Assembly (NCBI GenBank): GCA_037975125.1
Contig: CM075857.1
Location: 76,372,999 to 76,436,998, forward strand
Source: Latrodectus hesperus
Lineage: Eukaryota; Arthropoda; Arachnida; Araneae; Theridiidae
Direction: 5' to 3'
Length of the DNA stretch: 64,000 nucleotides
Shown: one piece after another, positions 39,481-50,960 of the stretch
Layout: each line of letters starts with the position of its first letter
Position numbering within the stretch: the stretch's first letter is position 1
Notes under the pieces: model-generated
The model's input: the letters and a program-made list of their open reading frames with translations, nothing else
Database searches by the model: none
Told to the model about the DNA's origin: nothing
Made by a program: the position numbers and the translations under genes

Positions 39481-40631
39481 ATTTATCATAAAAATTAGTG
39501 AAGACTTCCTCTTTTTTCTCTTATAAGATTCGTATTTATTTTATTTTCTTGCACAAGGGTGATACCACAGTTTGTACCATCTTGTTAAAATTTTAATTAA
39601 AATCTTTTGGGGTGGGGGTAGGACCATTTTTTTCTTTTAATTCTCTTCAGAGGTATATTTCTGGAGTAATATTGAAAGAACTGGTAAATTAATTGGAAAT
39701 ACTTTGGCGATGCAAAAGAAAGAGCTTGAAGAAATTAAATAAATTGTAGAATTTTTTTTATTTCTTATTACGTTCTTCACACGTTCCTTCTTTTTATATT
39801 ATCAATGTTTTTTTTTTGTTTATTAAGAAGCTTAAGTTTTGAGTTATTGCAACAGAAGTGCTTGTATTTAATTGGATGGGTGAAAAGATAGTAGAACCAT
39901 TTCTAATTATACGTTTCCCTTAGACATACTTGAGAAGTAAAAAAATATTTAAAACAATGTAAATAGAAGAAGATAAGAAACGTAATAGAATAAATTATTT
40001 TTGTTTCAATCATTAAAATTTATACACTTTTTATTTAAAATCTTAAGCATTTTTCAAAGCACAAAATACATTTAGGAGACATGAAAAATATGTACATTCA
40101 AATAATCTAGATAGCAGATTATTTTTCTTATTTTAAATTTAATAAATGTTTATAAATTTGGGGAAAACTTCATGATAATATAAAGTAAATATTAATTAAA
40201 CTGAAATTTATGCCCATATTTAAAATAACATTTTTAAAATTTTACTTTTAAGAAATTAAAACATAAAATTGTTAATTATGGAACAAAATATTTATTCTAA
40301 AAAGTTTAAAATATATTTTGAGTTAATATAATCCCTAGATGAAAATATTATAATTTTCACCTGAATTTTAGAATTTTTATAACTGAAAACAATTATTTAA
40401 GATGTGGTATATTGAGAAGTTTAAAAGTTTTGCTTTAAATAAAATCGAATGAAAATTTTTTTTAATTAGATCTATACAAAAATATTACAATATTTTATTT
40501 AGAAAAATATTACATAGTTAAAAATCAAGTTAACATTTCTTAATGAGCATATTTATCAAATAAGAATTTTTATTTTATCATATGCTATATGAAAAGTTTG
40601 AGATTACTAGATTAAGAAGATTGTTTACTTC
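39481..40631. other. AT-rich intron up to the retrotransposon
   Basis: Nothing supported. The last four bases (CTTC, 40628-40631) are the left target duplication of the Gypsy element. Confidence 0.5.
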
Positions 40632-40892
40632 TGTTAGCATCAAGCTGTATTATTACTTAAAAAATGAGTGGCCACTAGATGGCAGTGTTTAAGTATGTAA
40701 TGTTGAGAGGTGTGTAGAAGTAAGAGAGAAGAGAGATTGTAAGAAGGAGCTCACTATGAAGGAGCTACCTTAAAGATGTCTGTAAATATTCTGTAAATAA
40801 ACCTTTATTAATTAGTAAATTTATAAGAACTTCTTCCTTCCCCACCTAAGCTACTCACTCGTCATCTGACAAATAGTATGAAGCCGATAACA
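40632..40892 (+). repeat. 5' LTR of Ty3/Gypsy element
   Basis: 261 bp. It carries a polyadenylation-type AATAAA at 40796-40801 and the sequence CCACTAGATGGCAG (40672-40685), which fits the CTCF core consensus at every position. Five substitutions relative to the 3' LTR lie in its first 37 bases, plus one single-base indel at about 40691; the remaining approximately 200 bases are identical. Confidence 0.95.
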
Positions 40893-41184
40893 AATCAGAA
40901 GTGGGATATAACTCGCGACGCTTTCGGAATTGAGGTAGGCGAATTTTAATTGTTTCGTTTCGAAATGTATATTAACGTATTAAGTAACGTTTTATAAAGT
41001 AGTGAACGAGATTTAAGAATTTTGAGTATAAGTATAAAGTATTTTCTTAATTTCGTTTGCAAAAAGTAATTTCGTTTTTAAAGAAACAATTATTTTCGTT
41101 TTGGGTGAAGTAAAAGTAATAATTTCGTTATTGATATAAATTATTTTTATGTATAAAGTAATTAAGTATTATAATTTGTAAAGT
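40893..41184 (+). other. retrotransposon leader
   Basis: Non-coding 292 bp between the 5' LTR and the gag start. It begins AATCAGAAGTGGGATATAAC, where the primer-binding site should lie. The GTGGGA within it could pair with a tRNA CCA end only with an offset of several bases. The rest is AT-rich. Confidence 0.7.
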
Positions 41185-44100
41185 ATGGCATTTTGGGGGA
41201 AGGCTAAAAAAGTAGATTTAATAGAGTTAGCAACAGAATTAGGTCTCTCCTTACCTGAAGATGCTAAAATAATTGATTTAAAACGTATTATAACGGAATC
41301 AGAGACGTATGATGAAGAGTTTAGTAAGAGCTTATTAAGTAGGATTACTGAAGATCGAATTGCATCAGAAATAGCCGCCAAAACGTTGGCTGACCGTGAA
41401 CATGAACTTGAACGTTTGCGTATCGAAAATAGAGTTCAAAATGTAAATATTTCAGATATAAGTAGCAACGATGAAAGTAGAAACGTACACATAGATTTTC
41501 GAAAGTTAATGCACGAATATAAAATTAAAGATGGGGATATAAATTTTTATTTAGTTTTATTTGAACGGCAGGCAAGACGAATTGGGTTGAATGAAGAGTA
41601 TTGGGTGTCACAATTATTGGGACTGCTCCCATATGAAATTACGCAACTAATAGCGCGTGAAAACGAAGAAAATGCAAATAATTATAAATATGTAAAATCG
41701 TTATTGCTTAAGAGATATAAGTTAAGTGCTGATAAGTTTAGATTTAAATTTTTAAATCATGTTAAAAATCCAGAAAGTACATGGAAGGATTATTCATTCG
41801 AATTACAAAACTATTTTGAGGAATGGATAACGGGACTCGAGATTTCAGATTTTAATAGTTTAAAAAATTTAATTATTACTGAACAATTAAAGAAACAAGT
41901 AAATTCAACAACTCGGGAACATTTTGTAGATGAATGGCCTAAAATTAATTCTCCAGACCAGTTAGCCGATAAATTGGATAATTATGATAATGTTCGATCT
42001 ATTAACAGTTTTAAATTAAGAAACTCATCGAATTATAATTCTCGTAATGATAAATTTCAGGTAGAAAAGAAATCATTTCCGTTTAGTGAAAATAAAGGTG
42101 TTAATCGAAAAAAGCTAGTTAGCTCGGATATTCGAAATGAAAAAGGGGAATTTAAATGTTTTAATTGTAATGATTATGGTCATATAGCTCGTGAATGCCC
42201 GGCGCCGAAGACTTCAGCTTACTGTAAGAAATGCAAAAAAGTAGGTCATTCTCAGAGAATGTGTAAGTTTGAAACAGATCAAAAGCGCGAGGGGAATAAT
42301 TTATCTGTCAGTCAAAACAATTCGGATTCAAGTGCGTTGTTGGCGCCTACGAACTACTTGAAAGATGCTTATATTTATGGAAATAAAATGGTTGCATTAA
42401 TTGATACAGGAAGCAGCTGTTGCCTCTTAAAAGAAAGTATTGCAATAAAAATGAATCTGAATATAACCCCAGATAGCAGTAATTTATTCGGTTTTGGAAA
42501 TCAAAATAACCCAGTAACTAAAGCTCTTGGAAAAGCTGTAGTAAATATTCGTGTAGATGATGTAGTTGGAAAATTTATTCCCTTATTAATTGTCGAAGAT
42601 AATTCCCAACCATGCGATTTAATTTTAGGTAGAACATGGTTAGATTTACCATACATTGCTTTTACGTGTATTGGGGGTAATCTAAAATTTAAATACGCAA
42701 ATGACGATGTTTTTTCAGAAATTCAAGTAGATTTAAAGGAAAATACAGTTAAATTGAAAACATTAAATGAAACTGAAATCGAAAGTAATTCAATTAATTT
42801 AATTAGAGCGAAAATTGAAGAAACCGAAAATTCGATAGTTAATGCAACAGTTTTAGTCAAAAGTATAGGACAGAATTTCGATTCTATTCTTGAAGTGGTT
42901 AACGGTGAAACAGTTGTACCAGTAATAAATAAAGAAGAATTTAACTTAAAAATTAGGAAAGGACAGTGCTTAGGTAGAGGAATGGAAGTAAGTGAGGAAA
43001 GCTTAATACTATCTAATAAAGTTAAAAGTAATAATGAAAAAGTTGAAGTTATAACAGTTAACAAAGAGAAGTCTCCTATTTTAATGAAAGATATTAATTT
43101 TGACAAATCCTTAGAAAGTGATAAAAAATTGGAACTTTTGAATTTATTAAATAAGTATCGTGATTGTTTTGCTTTAAACTTAAACGAGTTAGGCTGCACG
43201 AATTTATGCAAAATGGACATAAAAGAAATAGAGGGCAGTAAGCCCATTTTTCAAAAACCATTTAAAACTAATTCTGAAGAGAGGAAGCAAATAAAAGAAA
43301 TTGTATCCGAATGGAAGAGGTATGGAATAGTTTCAGATACAAGATCTCCTTATTCCAGTCCTGTATTATTAGTTAAGAAAAAGACAGGGGAACAGCGATT
43401 GGTTATAGATTATAGGAAATTAAACTCTCAAACAATAAAGGATAAATTTCCATTACCTAAAATTGATGACATTTTAGAATGTCTGGGAGGAAGCCAATTT
43501 TATACTACTTTAGATTTAGCTAGTGGTTATTTACAGTTACCATTGACTGAAGAAGCAAAATTGAAAACTGCTTTTATAACTCCAGACGATACAGGTCAAT
43601 TTGAGCGAATGATCTTTGGATTGGCGAATGCTCCAGCAGAATTCCAAAGACTCATGAATCTTGTTTTGGGCCCATTATTCAACAAAAAAGTACTGTGCTA
43701 CTTAGATGATATATTGATTCCAGCTAAAACATGGACCGAAATGATACAAAAACTTACTGAAGTATTTGAATGCTTAATAAAAGCCAATTTAACTTTAAAA
43801 TTACCAAAATGTGAATTTGGAAAATTAGAGACTGAATTTCTCGGTTTCACACTTAGTAAAGATGGTTTGAAACCTGGACCACGTAAAGTAGCAGCTATTG
43901 AAAAATTTCCTATTCCGAAAAATACGCACGACATCCAAAGATTTTTAGGGCTTACTAGTTTCTTTAGAAGATTTGTTCCAAAGTATTCTCTCAAGGCAGC
44001 ACCATTGTCTGAACTTACGAAAAAAGATGCAAAGTTTGTTTGGGAAAAAGAGCAAAGTGAGGCTTTCGAGGAACTTAAAAGTAATCTAATTAAAGCACCG

Positions 44101-45792
44101 ATCCTAGCTCATTATGATCCTCAAAGTGAAACTGAGGTACATTGTGATGCAAGTTCAGTTGGATTGGCCGGAATATTGTTTCAAAGAGATAGTAAAGGGA
44201 ATTGGAGGATGGTTTATTGCGTTAGCAAGAAAACTACAGAAACTGAACAAAAGTACCATTCGAGTAAATTAGAGTTGATGTCAATTGTGTGGACATTAGA
44301 AAGGTTAAGGCAGTTTCTGATAGGAATAAAGTTCACAATCGTTACAGACTGTCAAGTACTCGTGTATTTAAACGCTAAAAAGTCATCAAATCCTCAGATG
44401 GCAAGATGGTTTAACCTCATGCAAGAATACGATTTTGAGATCCGGCATAGATCAGGTGAACGAATGAAACACGTGGATGCACTAAGCAGAGCAGCTGTTG
44501 AAGAGCCAGAAGATACTTTGCACAGTATTATTGAGAGAAAATTTGAAGTTTGTTTGACCTTGAGTGAAGATGAGCAAATATTGATGATACAGCAGGCTGA
44601 TCCAGAAATACGAAAATTAATAGAAATATACAGAAAAAAAGATCAGGATAGAACAAAAGAAGAAAAACAACTTATAAGAAATTATATCTTTAAGAGAAAT
44701 AGATTATTTAGGTGCATAAATGAAAATGGAAAAGAAAAATTTCTCTATGTTATTCCAAGGAATATGAGAAAGAGTACAGTAATTAAATTCCATGATCTTA
44801 TGGGACATTTTTCTGTTGACAGAACTGTAAATAAGATAAGAGAATTGTATTGGTTTCCTTACATGAAACGTTATGTACGAAGGCACATTTCGAAATGTTT
44901 TGAATGTTTAATGAACAAAACGCCATCAGGAAAACAGCCTGGCTTGTTAAATCCAATTAAAGCAGGTCGTAAACCTTTTTCAATTATACATATGGATCAT
45001 TTAGGACCTTTTGTTAAGAGTTCTAAAGGTAATCAAGAACTTCTGGTCATAATAGATAATTTCACAAGATTTGTCCAATTGACTCCAGTAAAGAGCACGT
45101 CAACATCCCATGTGCTGAAGGCTCTGAAAAAGTTTGTAAATACTTATGGTCTACCTGAGAAAATAATAACAGATCGAGGAACTTGTTTCACTTCGCATCA
45201 ATTTCAACAATATTGTACTGAAAATGGTATACATCATACACTCAATTGTACGAAGCGACCATGTGCAAATGGAATGGTTGAAAGAGTTAATAGAACAATA
45301 TTGTCTACCATAACAACTGGTATGGAAGATCAGAATCACAAAGATTGGGATGTTAAAATACATGAAGTTGAGAGAAACTTGAACAATTTTGTAAACAAGT
45401 CAACGAACAAGACACCATTTGAATTGCTCCATGGTTATTCTCCACGATTCAACGATGGAATTTTGAGAAAGTTAGCTGATGAAGAAGCTCAGAGTTGGCA
45501 AGATCCATCTATAGTGCAGGAAGAATCTCGAAGACAAATAGAAGAAAGTCAACAAAAAATGAAGCAGTATTATGATAAAAAGAGATGTAGAGCAATGACG
45601 TTTGAACGAGGAGAAATTGTCGTAATGAAAAGAGCCCCGAAATCTTCAGGCCAACCTACGAAGACACAATTTAAGTACCGAGGCCCTCTTATTGTTACCG
45701 AGGTATTGCCGAACGATGTCTACCGTGTGACTCAGCTAGAAGAAAAAAGAAAGGCCACTTCTACGCAACAACAGCTCACATTAGTCAACTAA
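41185..45792 (+). CDS. Gag-Pol polyprotein of Ty3/Gypsy retrotransposon
   Basis: A single frame of 1535 residues. Residues 1 to about 310 are a Gag-like region with a helical, charged N-terminus. Two CCHC zinc knuckles follow: C325-x2-C328-x4-H333-x4-C338 and C347-x2-C350-x4-H355-x4-C360. The retroviral-type aspartic protease has its catalytic D407-T408-G409. Reverse transcriptase (about 695-880) has YLDD at 839-842. RNase H has the acidic set D988, E1030, D1055 and D1098. Integrase has an HHCC zinc site (H1203, H1208, C1238, C1241) and the catalytic triad D1271, D1330, E1366, with 35 residues between the last two. Gag and Pol share one frame, so no frameshift separates them. The C-terminus is abnormal: a frame change in the A-rich stretch near 45741-45753 replaces the expected end. 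The rest appears intact and could still be expressed. Confidence 0.96.
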   Translation: MAFWGKAKKVDLIELATELGLSLPEDAKIIDLKRIITESETYDEEFSKSLLSRITEDRIASEIAAKTLADREHELERLRIENRVQNVNISDISSNDESRNVHIDFRKLMHEYKIKDGDINFYLVLFERQARRIGLNEEYWVSQLLGLLPYEITQLIARENEENANNYKYVKSLLLKRYKLSADKFRFKFLNHVKNPESTWKDYSFELQNYFEEWITGLEISDFNSLKNLIITEQLKKQVNSTTREHFVDEWPKINSPDQLADKLDNYDNVRSINSFKLRNSSNYNSRNDKFQVEKKSFPFSENKGVNRKKLVSSDIRNEKGEFKCFNCNDYGHIARECPAPKTSAYCKKCKKVGHSQRMCKFETDQKREGNNLSVSQNNSDSSALLAPTNYLKDAYIYGNKMVALIDTGSSCCLLKESIAIKMNLNITPDSSNLFGFGNQNNPVTKALGKAVVNIRVDDVVGKFIPLLIVEDNSQPCDLILGRTWLDLPYIAFTCIGGNLKFKYANDDVFSEIQVDLKENTVKLKTLNETEIESNSINLIRAKIEETENSIVNATVLVKSIGQNFDSILEVVNGETVVPVINKEEFNLKIRKGQCLGRGMEVSEESLILSNKVKSNNEKVEVITVNKEKSPILMKDINFDKSLESDKKLELLNLLNKYRDCFALNLNELGCTNLCKMDIKEIEGSKPIFQKPFKTNSEERKQIKEIVSEWKRYGIVSDTRSPYSSPVLLVKKKTGEQRLVIDYRKLNSQTIKDKFPLPKIDDILECLGGSQFYTTLDLASGYLQLPLTEEAKLKTAFITPDDTGQFERMIFGLANAPAEFQRLMNLVLGPLFNKKVLCYLDDILIPAKTWTEMIQKLTEVFECLIKANLTLKLPKCEFGKLETEFLGFTLSKDGLKPGPRKVAAIEKFPIPKNTHDIQRFLGLTSFFRRFVPKYSLKAAPLSELTKKDAKFVWEKEQSEAFEELKSNLIKAPILAHYDPQSETEVHCDASSVGLAGILFQRDSKGNWRMVYCVSKKTTETEQKYHSSKLELMSIVWTLERLRQFLIGIKFTIVTDCQVLVYLNAKKSSNPQMARWFNLMQEYDFEIRHRSGERMKHVDALSRAAVEEPEDTLHSIIERKFEVCLTLSEDEQILMIQQADPEIRKLIEIYRKKDQDRTKEEKQLIRNYIFKRNRLFRCINENGKEKFLYVIPRNMRKSTVIKFHDLMGHFSVDRTVNKIRELYWFPYMKRYVRRHISKCFECLMNKTPSGKQPGLLNPIKAGRKPFSIIHMDHLGPFVKSSKGNQELLVIIDNFTRFVQLTPVKSTSTSHVLKALKKFVNTYGLPEKIITDRGTCFTSHQFQQYCTENGIHHTLNCTKRPCANGMVERVNRTILSTITTGMEDQNHKDWDVKIHEVERNLNNFVNKSTNKTPFELLHGYSPRFNDGILRKLADEEAQSWQDPSIVQEESRRQIEESQQKMKQYYDKKRCRAMTFERGEIVVMKRAPKSSGQPTKTQFKYRGPLIVTEVLPNDVYRVTQLEEKRKATSTQQQLTLVN

Positions 45793-45905
45793 AACCATGG
45801 CTAAATGAACCAGATTCGGATGAAGATGATACCGATAGTGCCAATAGTGATGATGAGGACTATAGCCCTAGACGCAATCCACATAGATCCACTCGCAAGG
45901 ACTAA
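45793..45905 (+). other. out-of-frame C-terminal tail of the Pol gene
   Basis: Immediately past the stop of the long frame, another frame, already open from about 45750, continues to a TAA at 45903-45905. It contains a Trp-containing motif as expected at the end of Gypsy integrases, an acidic run (DSDEDD) and a basic end. This indicates that a single-base loss or equivalent indel in the purine-rich stretch at 45741-45753 separated the tail from the main frame. The loss may be real or a sequencing error in a homopolymer. No classical in-frame slippery heptamer is present at that place. Confidence 0.75.
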
Positions 45906-46439
45906 AGCTGAATGAGGGATCCTAAATGGTGAGATCTTTTCAGTTTTATTTAAAGAAAAAGTTGCAATTAAAAGGCAATGAACTTATCATAAACTATTGA
46001 CTCTAAAAATAAATAACTTTAAAGATCATTTATTGTATACTGAAGTATTCATCAAGTATTATGAAAATTTGTTAAATTTATTCTGTGAATGATTTAATAT
46101 TCCTAAGTTCATTTATTTTCTATTAAACTTTTGTTGTAAGTAGTTTTATTAGAATTGTATCAAGAATTACTTTGTGGAAAAAAGTGTATTATATATTATT
46201 ATAGTTTTTTTGTAATCTAACTTAATAATTTTCTACTTTTAATGGAAGAAGTGTATTATTAATGATAATAATTACAGTATTTGTTTGTGTGAGTGAAAAA
46301 TAATGATAGTTATGTAGTTAATAATTTTATTTAATCTGCTGTGTTTAATTTAATTTTTAATGTTAATATTTGTTGTATTAATTAGTAATTTAGTATTATT
46401 ACATAAATTGAGGACAATTGTAAGGTCAGTCTGGCCGAA

Positions 46440-46699
46440 TGTTAGCAACAAATTGTAATATTACTTATAAAATGAGTGGCCACTAGATGGCAGTGTTTAA
46501 TATGTAATGTTGAGAGGTGTGTAGAAGTAAGAGAGAAGAGAGATTGTAAGAAGGAGCTCACTATGAAGGAGCTACCTTAAAGATGTCTGTAAATATTCTG
46601 TAAATAAACCTTTATTAATTAGTAAATTTATAAGAACTTCTTCCTTCCCCACCTAAGCTACTCACTCGTCATCTGACAAATAGTATGAAGCCGATAACA
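46440..46699 (+). repeat. 3' LTR of Ty3/Gypsy element
   Basis: 260 bp, TGTTAGC to GATAACA. It carries the same CTCF-type core (46480-46493). The bases just upstream (GTCAGTCTGGCCGAA) are not a polypurine tract, which is unusual for this class. Confidence 0.95.
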
Positions 46700-46856
46700 C
46701 TTCCTAATAAGTAGTCTTAGATTAGAGTTACGATATCCTATAAAATATATACAAAAATATGTAAATGATAAAAAACAAATCTAGTTTTTCTTATTTTCTG
46801 ATATAAAATCAACAAATTTTGATTTAAAATTAACAACTTTTTCCATACTTAATATT

Positions 46857-48489
<1,633 letters not shown>

Positions 48490-48491
48490 TA

Positions 48492-49146
48492 CACTCATGT
48501 CCATAAACTAAGGATAATTCAGAATCACACAGAAATGGAACTCTAAAATGAAAAATTTACATGTAGAATTGTCACACACATCTTGAAAAATAGTATGCAA
48601 ATTACAAGAAACCACCAGATGGCGCCGATAGTTCGTCACAATGACGAGAGTGTAAGAAATGGGTATATAAGGAATGGTTGCAAAGAAGTAAAACTCACCA
48701 GCATACTCACCGGACTTGAATCCAATAGAGAATGTGTGGGATATGCTTAGTCGATGAATTGCAGCCAGTCAACCCCCTCCCACATGTCTACCGGAACTTC
48801 GGAGAGCATTGCTTGATGAGTGGTGTAATATTCTCCAAGATCAGATTGAGAAATTGATACTTTACATGCCTAGGCGTTGTACGGCCTGTATTGCCTCGTC
48901 TGGGGGCGGGCATACTATATATTAACCATCATACCAACCATGTTATATTGGTTTTTGTAAATAAGTTCTTTTTTAAATTTACTCCAGGGAGTAAAAATCG
49001 TAATTTTATTAATGATGTCGAACATATAGCCTCTTTTTTGCTCTTTACCTTTTGTTTAATAAATAGACTTTACAAATTAGTCATATTTGTTTAGTTTCTC
49101 TTTCTTCGCACGAGCTTGCATTATCTTTAATTTATGGACACGAGTG
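48492..49146 (+). mobile_element. internally deleted, non-autonomous Tc1 derivative
   Basis: A 655-bp element flanked by TA (48490-48491 and 49147-49148). The ends are CACTCATGTCCATAAA and, reversed, CACTCGTGTCCATAAA, the same inverted repeats as the element at 14885-16375. The left about 200 bp and right about 450 bp match that element closely. The middle of the transposase gene is missing, with the junction near 48692-48702 where two CTCACC-containing strings meet. The remaining C-terminal piece includes SPDLNPIENVWDML with the catalytic Glu intact, unlike the long copy. It could move only with transposase supplied from elsewhere. It contains CCACCAGATGGCGC (48612-48625), a full match to the CTCF core consensus. 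Confidence 0.93.
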
Positions 49147-49148
49147 TA

Positions 49149-49675
49149 AATGAATTAAACACGAACATTATATACAAAAGTATATAATTTGCGAAACTAT
49201 AAAAAAAGTCTTTTTTGAAGAAAAGAGACACCACTTTAATAGGGAATTACCAAGAAAATGCCAGTTAATGATTCGTTAAAAAATTTCAAAAGTTCTCATG
49301 CATGAATATTTTTTTAAGTTTTAGTAATTCATAAATTTATAGGAGTAAAATAAAATGCTTTTAAAGTAAAGCTTCTTATAACCGAGAGAAAGAATTAATT
49401 TATGGTAGTTTATGGAAGGACAATGAAAGCTTAAGGCGTCTTGCTTGTAGGCAGTTCAATCGCGATATGTAAGAAGTCTAAGACAATTATTTTCGATTTG
49501 ATTTCGTATAACTGGTGAGGACAGCAATGTCTTCCAAGAGGAATGATATCGTTGAGGTTCGCTGCCAGAGAGTCAGGAGTCTTTTATTAGTTCTCAGTCT
49601 CTCTAAATATAAAAAAATTTATTTTTGAAATAACAATGGTATATTCATTGAATAATAAAGTAAAAAAATGACAAT
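49149..49675. other. unassigned intron sequence before the satellite array
   Basis: AT-rich to about 49430; then a CpG-bearing stretch at 49430-49600 without an open frame. Possibly an old repeat. Confidence 0.35.
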
Positions 49676-50960
49676 TATCAAACAAGGAGCCTTCCACTTC
49701 GTATAGAGTAATCGGACTATTAAGCACCATATCGATCCCTGCTTACTTTTTTATTGCGGACGGAAGTGTAACTTTATTGCTGTGCTATTTGCTATTATAT
49801 GATAAGCATGATCAAAATGATCAAACAAGGGGCCTTCCACTTCGTATAGAGTAATCGGACTACTAAGCACCATATCGATTCCTGCTTACTTTTTTATTGC
49901 GGACGGAAGTGTAACTTTATTGCTGTGCTATTTGCTATTATATGATAAGCATGATCAAAATGATCAAACAAGGGGCCTTCCCCTTCGTATAGAGTAATCG
50001 GACTATTAAGCACCATATCGATTCCTGCTTACGTTTTTATTGCGGACGGAAGTGTAACTTTATTGCTGTGCTATTTGCTATTATATGATAAGCATGATCA
50101 AAATGATCAAACAAGGGGCCTTCCACTTCGTATAGAGTAATCGGACTATTAAGCACCATATCGATTCCTGCTTACTTTTTTATTGCGGACGGAAGTGTAA
50201 CTTTATTGCTGTGCTATTTGCTATTATATGATAAGCATGATCAAAATGATCAAACAAGGGGCCTTCCACTTCGTATAGAGTAATCGGACTATTAAGCACC
50301 ATATCGATTCCTGCTTACTTTTTTATTGCGGACGGAAGTGTAACTTTATTGCTGTGCTATTTGCTATAATATGATAAGCATGATCAAAATGATCAAACAA
50401 GGGGCCTTCCACTTCGCATAGAGTAATCGGACTATTAAGCACCATATCGATTCCTGCTTACTTTTTTATTGCGGACGGAAGTGTAACTTTATTGCTGTGC
50501 TATTTGCTATTATATGATAAGCATGATCAAAATGATCAAACAAGGGGCCTTCCACTTCGTATAGAGTAATCGGACTATTAAGCACCATATCGATTCCTGC
50601 TTACTTTTTTATTGCGGACGGAAGTGTAACTTTATTGCTGTGCTATTTGCTATAATATGATAAGCATGATCAAAATGATCAAACAAGGGGCCTTCCACTT
50701 CGTATAGAGTAATCGGACTATTAAGCACCATATCGATTCCTGCTTACTTTTTTATTGCGGACGGAAATGTAACTTTATTGCTGTGCTATTTGCTATTATG
50801 TGATAAGCATAATCAAAATGATCAAACAAGGGGCTTTCCACTTTGTATAGAGTAATCGGACTATTAAGCACCATATCGATTCCTGCTTACTTTTTTATTG
50901 CGGACGGAAGTGTAACTTTATTGCTGTGCTATTTGCTATTATAAGATAAGCATGATCAAG
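49676..50960. repeat. tandem array of nine 143-bp units
   Basis: Units start at about 49681, 49824, 49967, 50110, 50253, 50396, 50539, 50682 and 50825: an exact spacing of 143 bp. They differ by only one to a few bases each. Landmarks in every unit are CCTTCC, CTTCGTATAGAGTAATCGG, ACCATATCGAT and GCGGACGGAA. The unit junction carries TGATCA palindromes separated by AAAA, absent at the outer ends of the array. Units five and seven share CTATAATATG where the others have CTATTATATG, a hint of duplication of two-unit blocks. No open frame is conserved. This is satellite-like DNA, recently amplified or homogenised. Confidence 0.97.

Larger units (their letters stand above)
40632..46699 (+). mobile_element. 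Ty3/Gypsy LTR retrotransposon, nearly intact
   Basis: A 6068-bp element with two LTRs of 261 and 260 bp that begin TGTTAGC and end GATAACA, giving the inverted tips TGTTA/TAACA. It is flanked by a 4-bp target duplication, CTTC (40628-40631 and 46700-46703). Between the LTRs is a 292-bp leader, one fused gag-pol frame in the order protease, reverse transcriptase, RNase H, integrase (the Ty3/Gypsy order), and about 650 bp of 3' sequence. There is no env-like third frame. The LTRs differ at only six places, so the insertion is young. It lies antisense to the host gene within the intron upstream of the exon at 32297. The primer-binding site after the 5' LTR is not an obvious TGG-starting match, and no polypurine tract directly precedes the 3' LTR. 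Confidence 0.96.

Noticed and set aside
42723..45363. Minus-strand frames of 60 to 174 codons
   Set aside because: They are shadows of the Gypsy gag-pol frame.
45741..45753. Programmed -1 frameshift site at the Pol end
   Set aside because: The A-rich run does not form an in-frame slippery heptamer and the shift is at the end of integrase, not between gag and pol; a simple indel is more likely.
49676..50960. CRISPR array
   Set aside because: The units are directly adjacent 143-bp repeats without unique spacers, in animal DNA.
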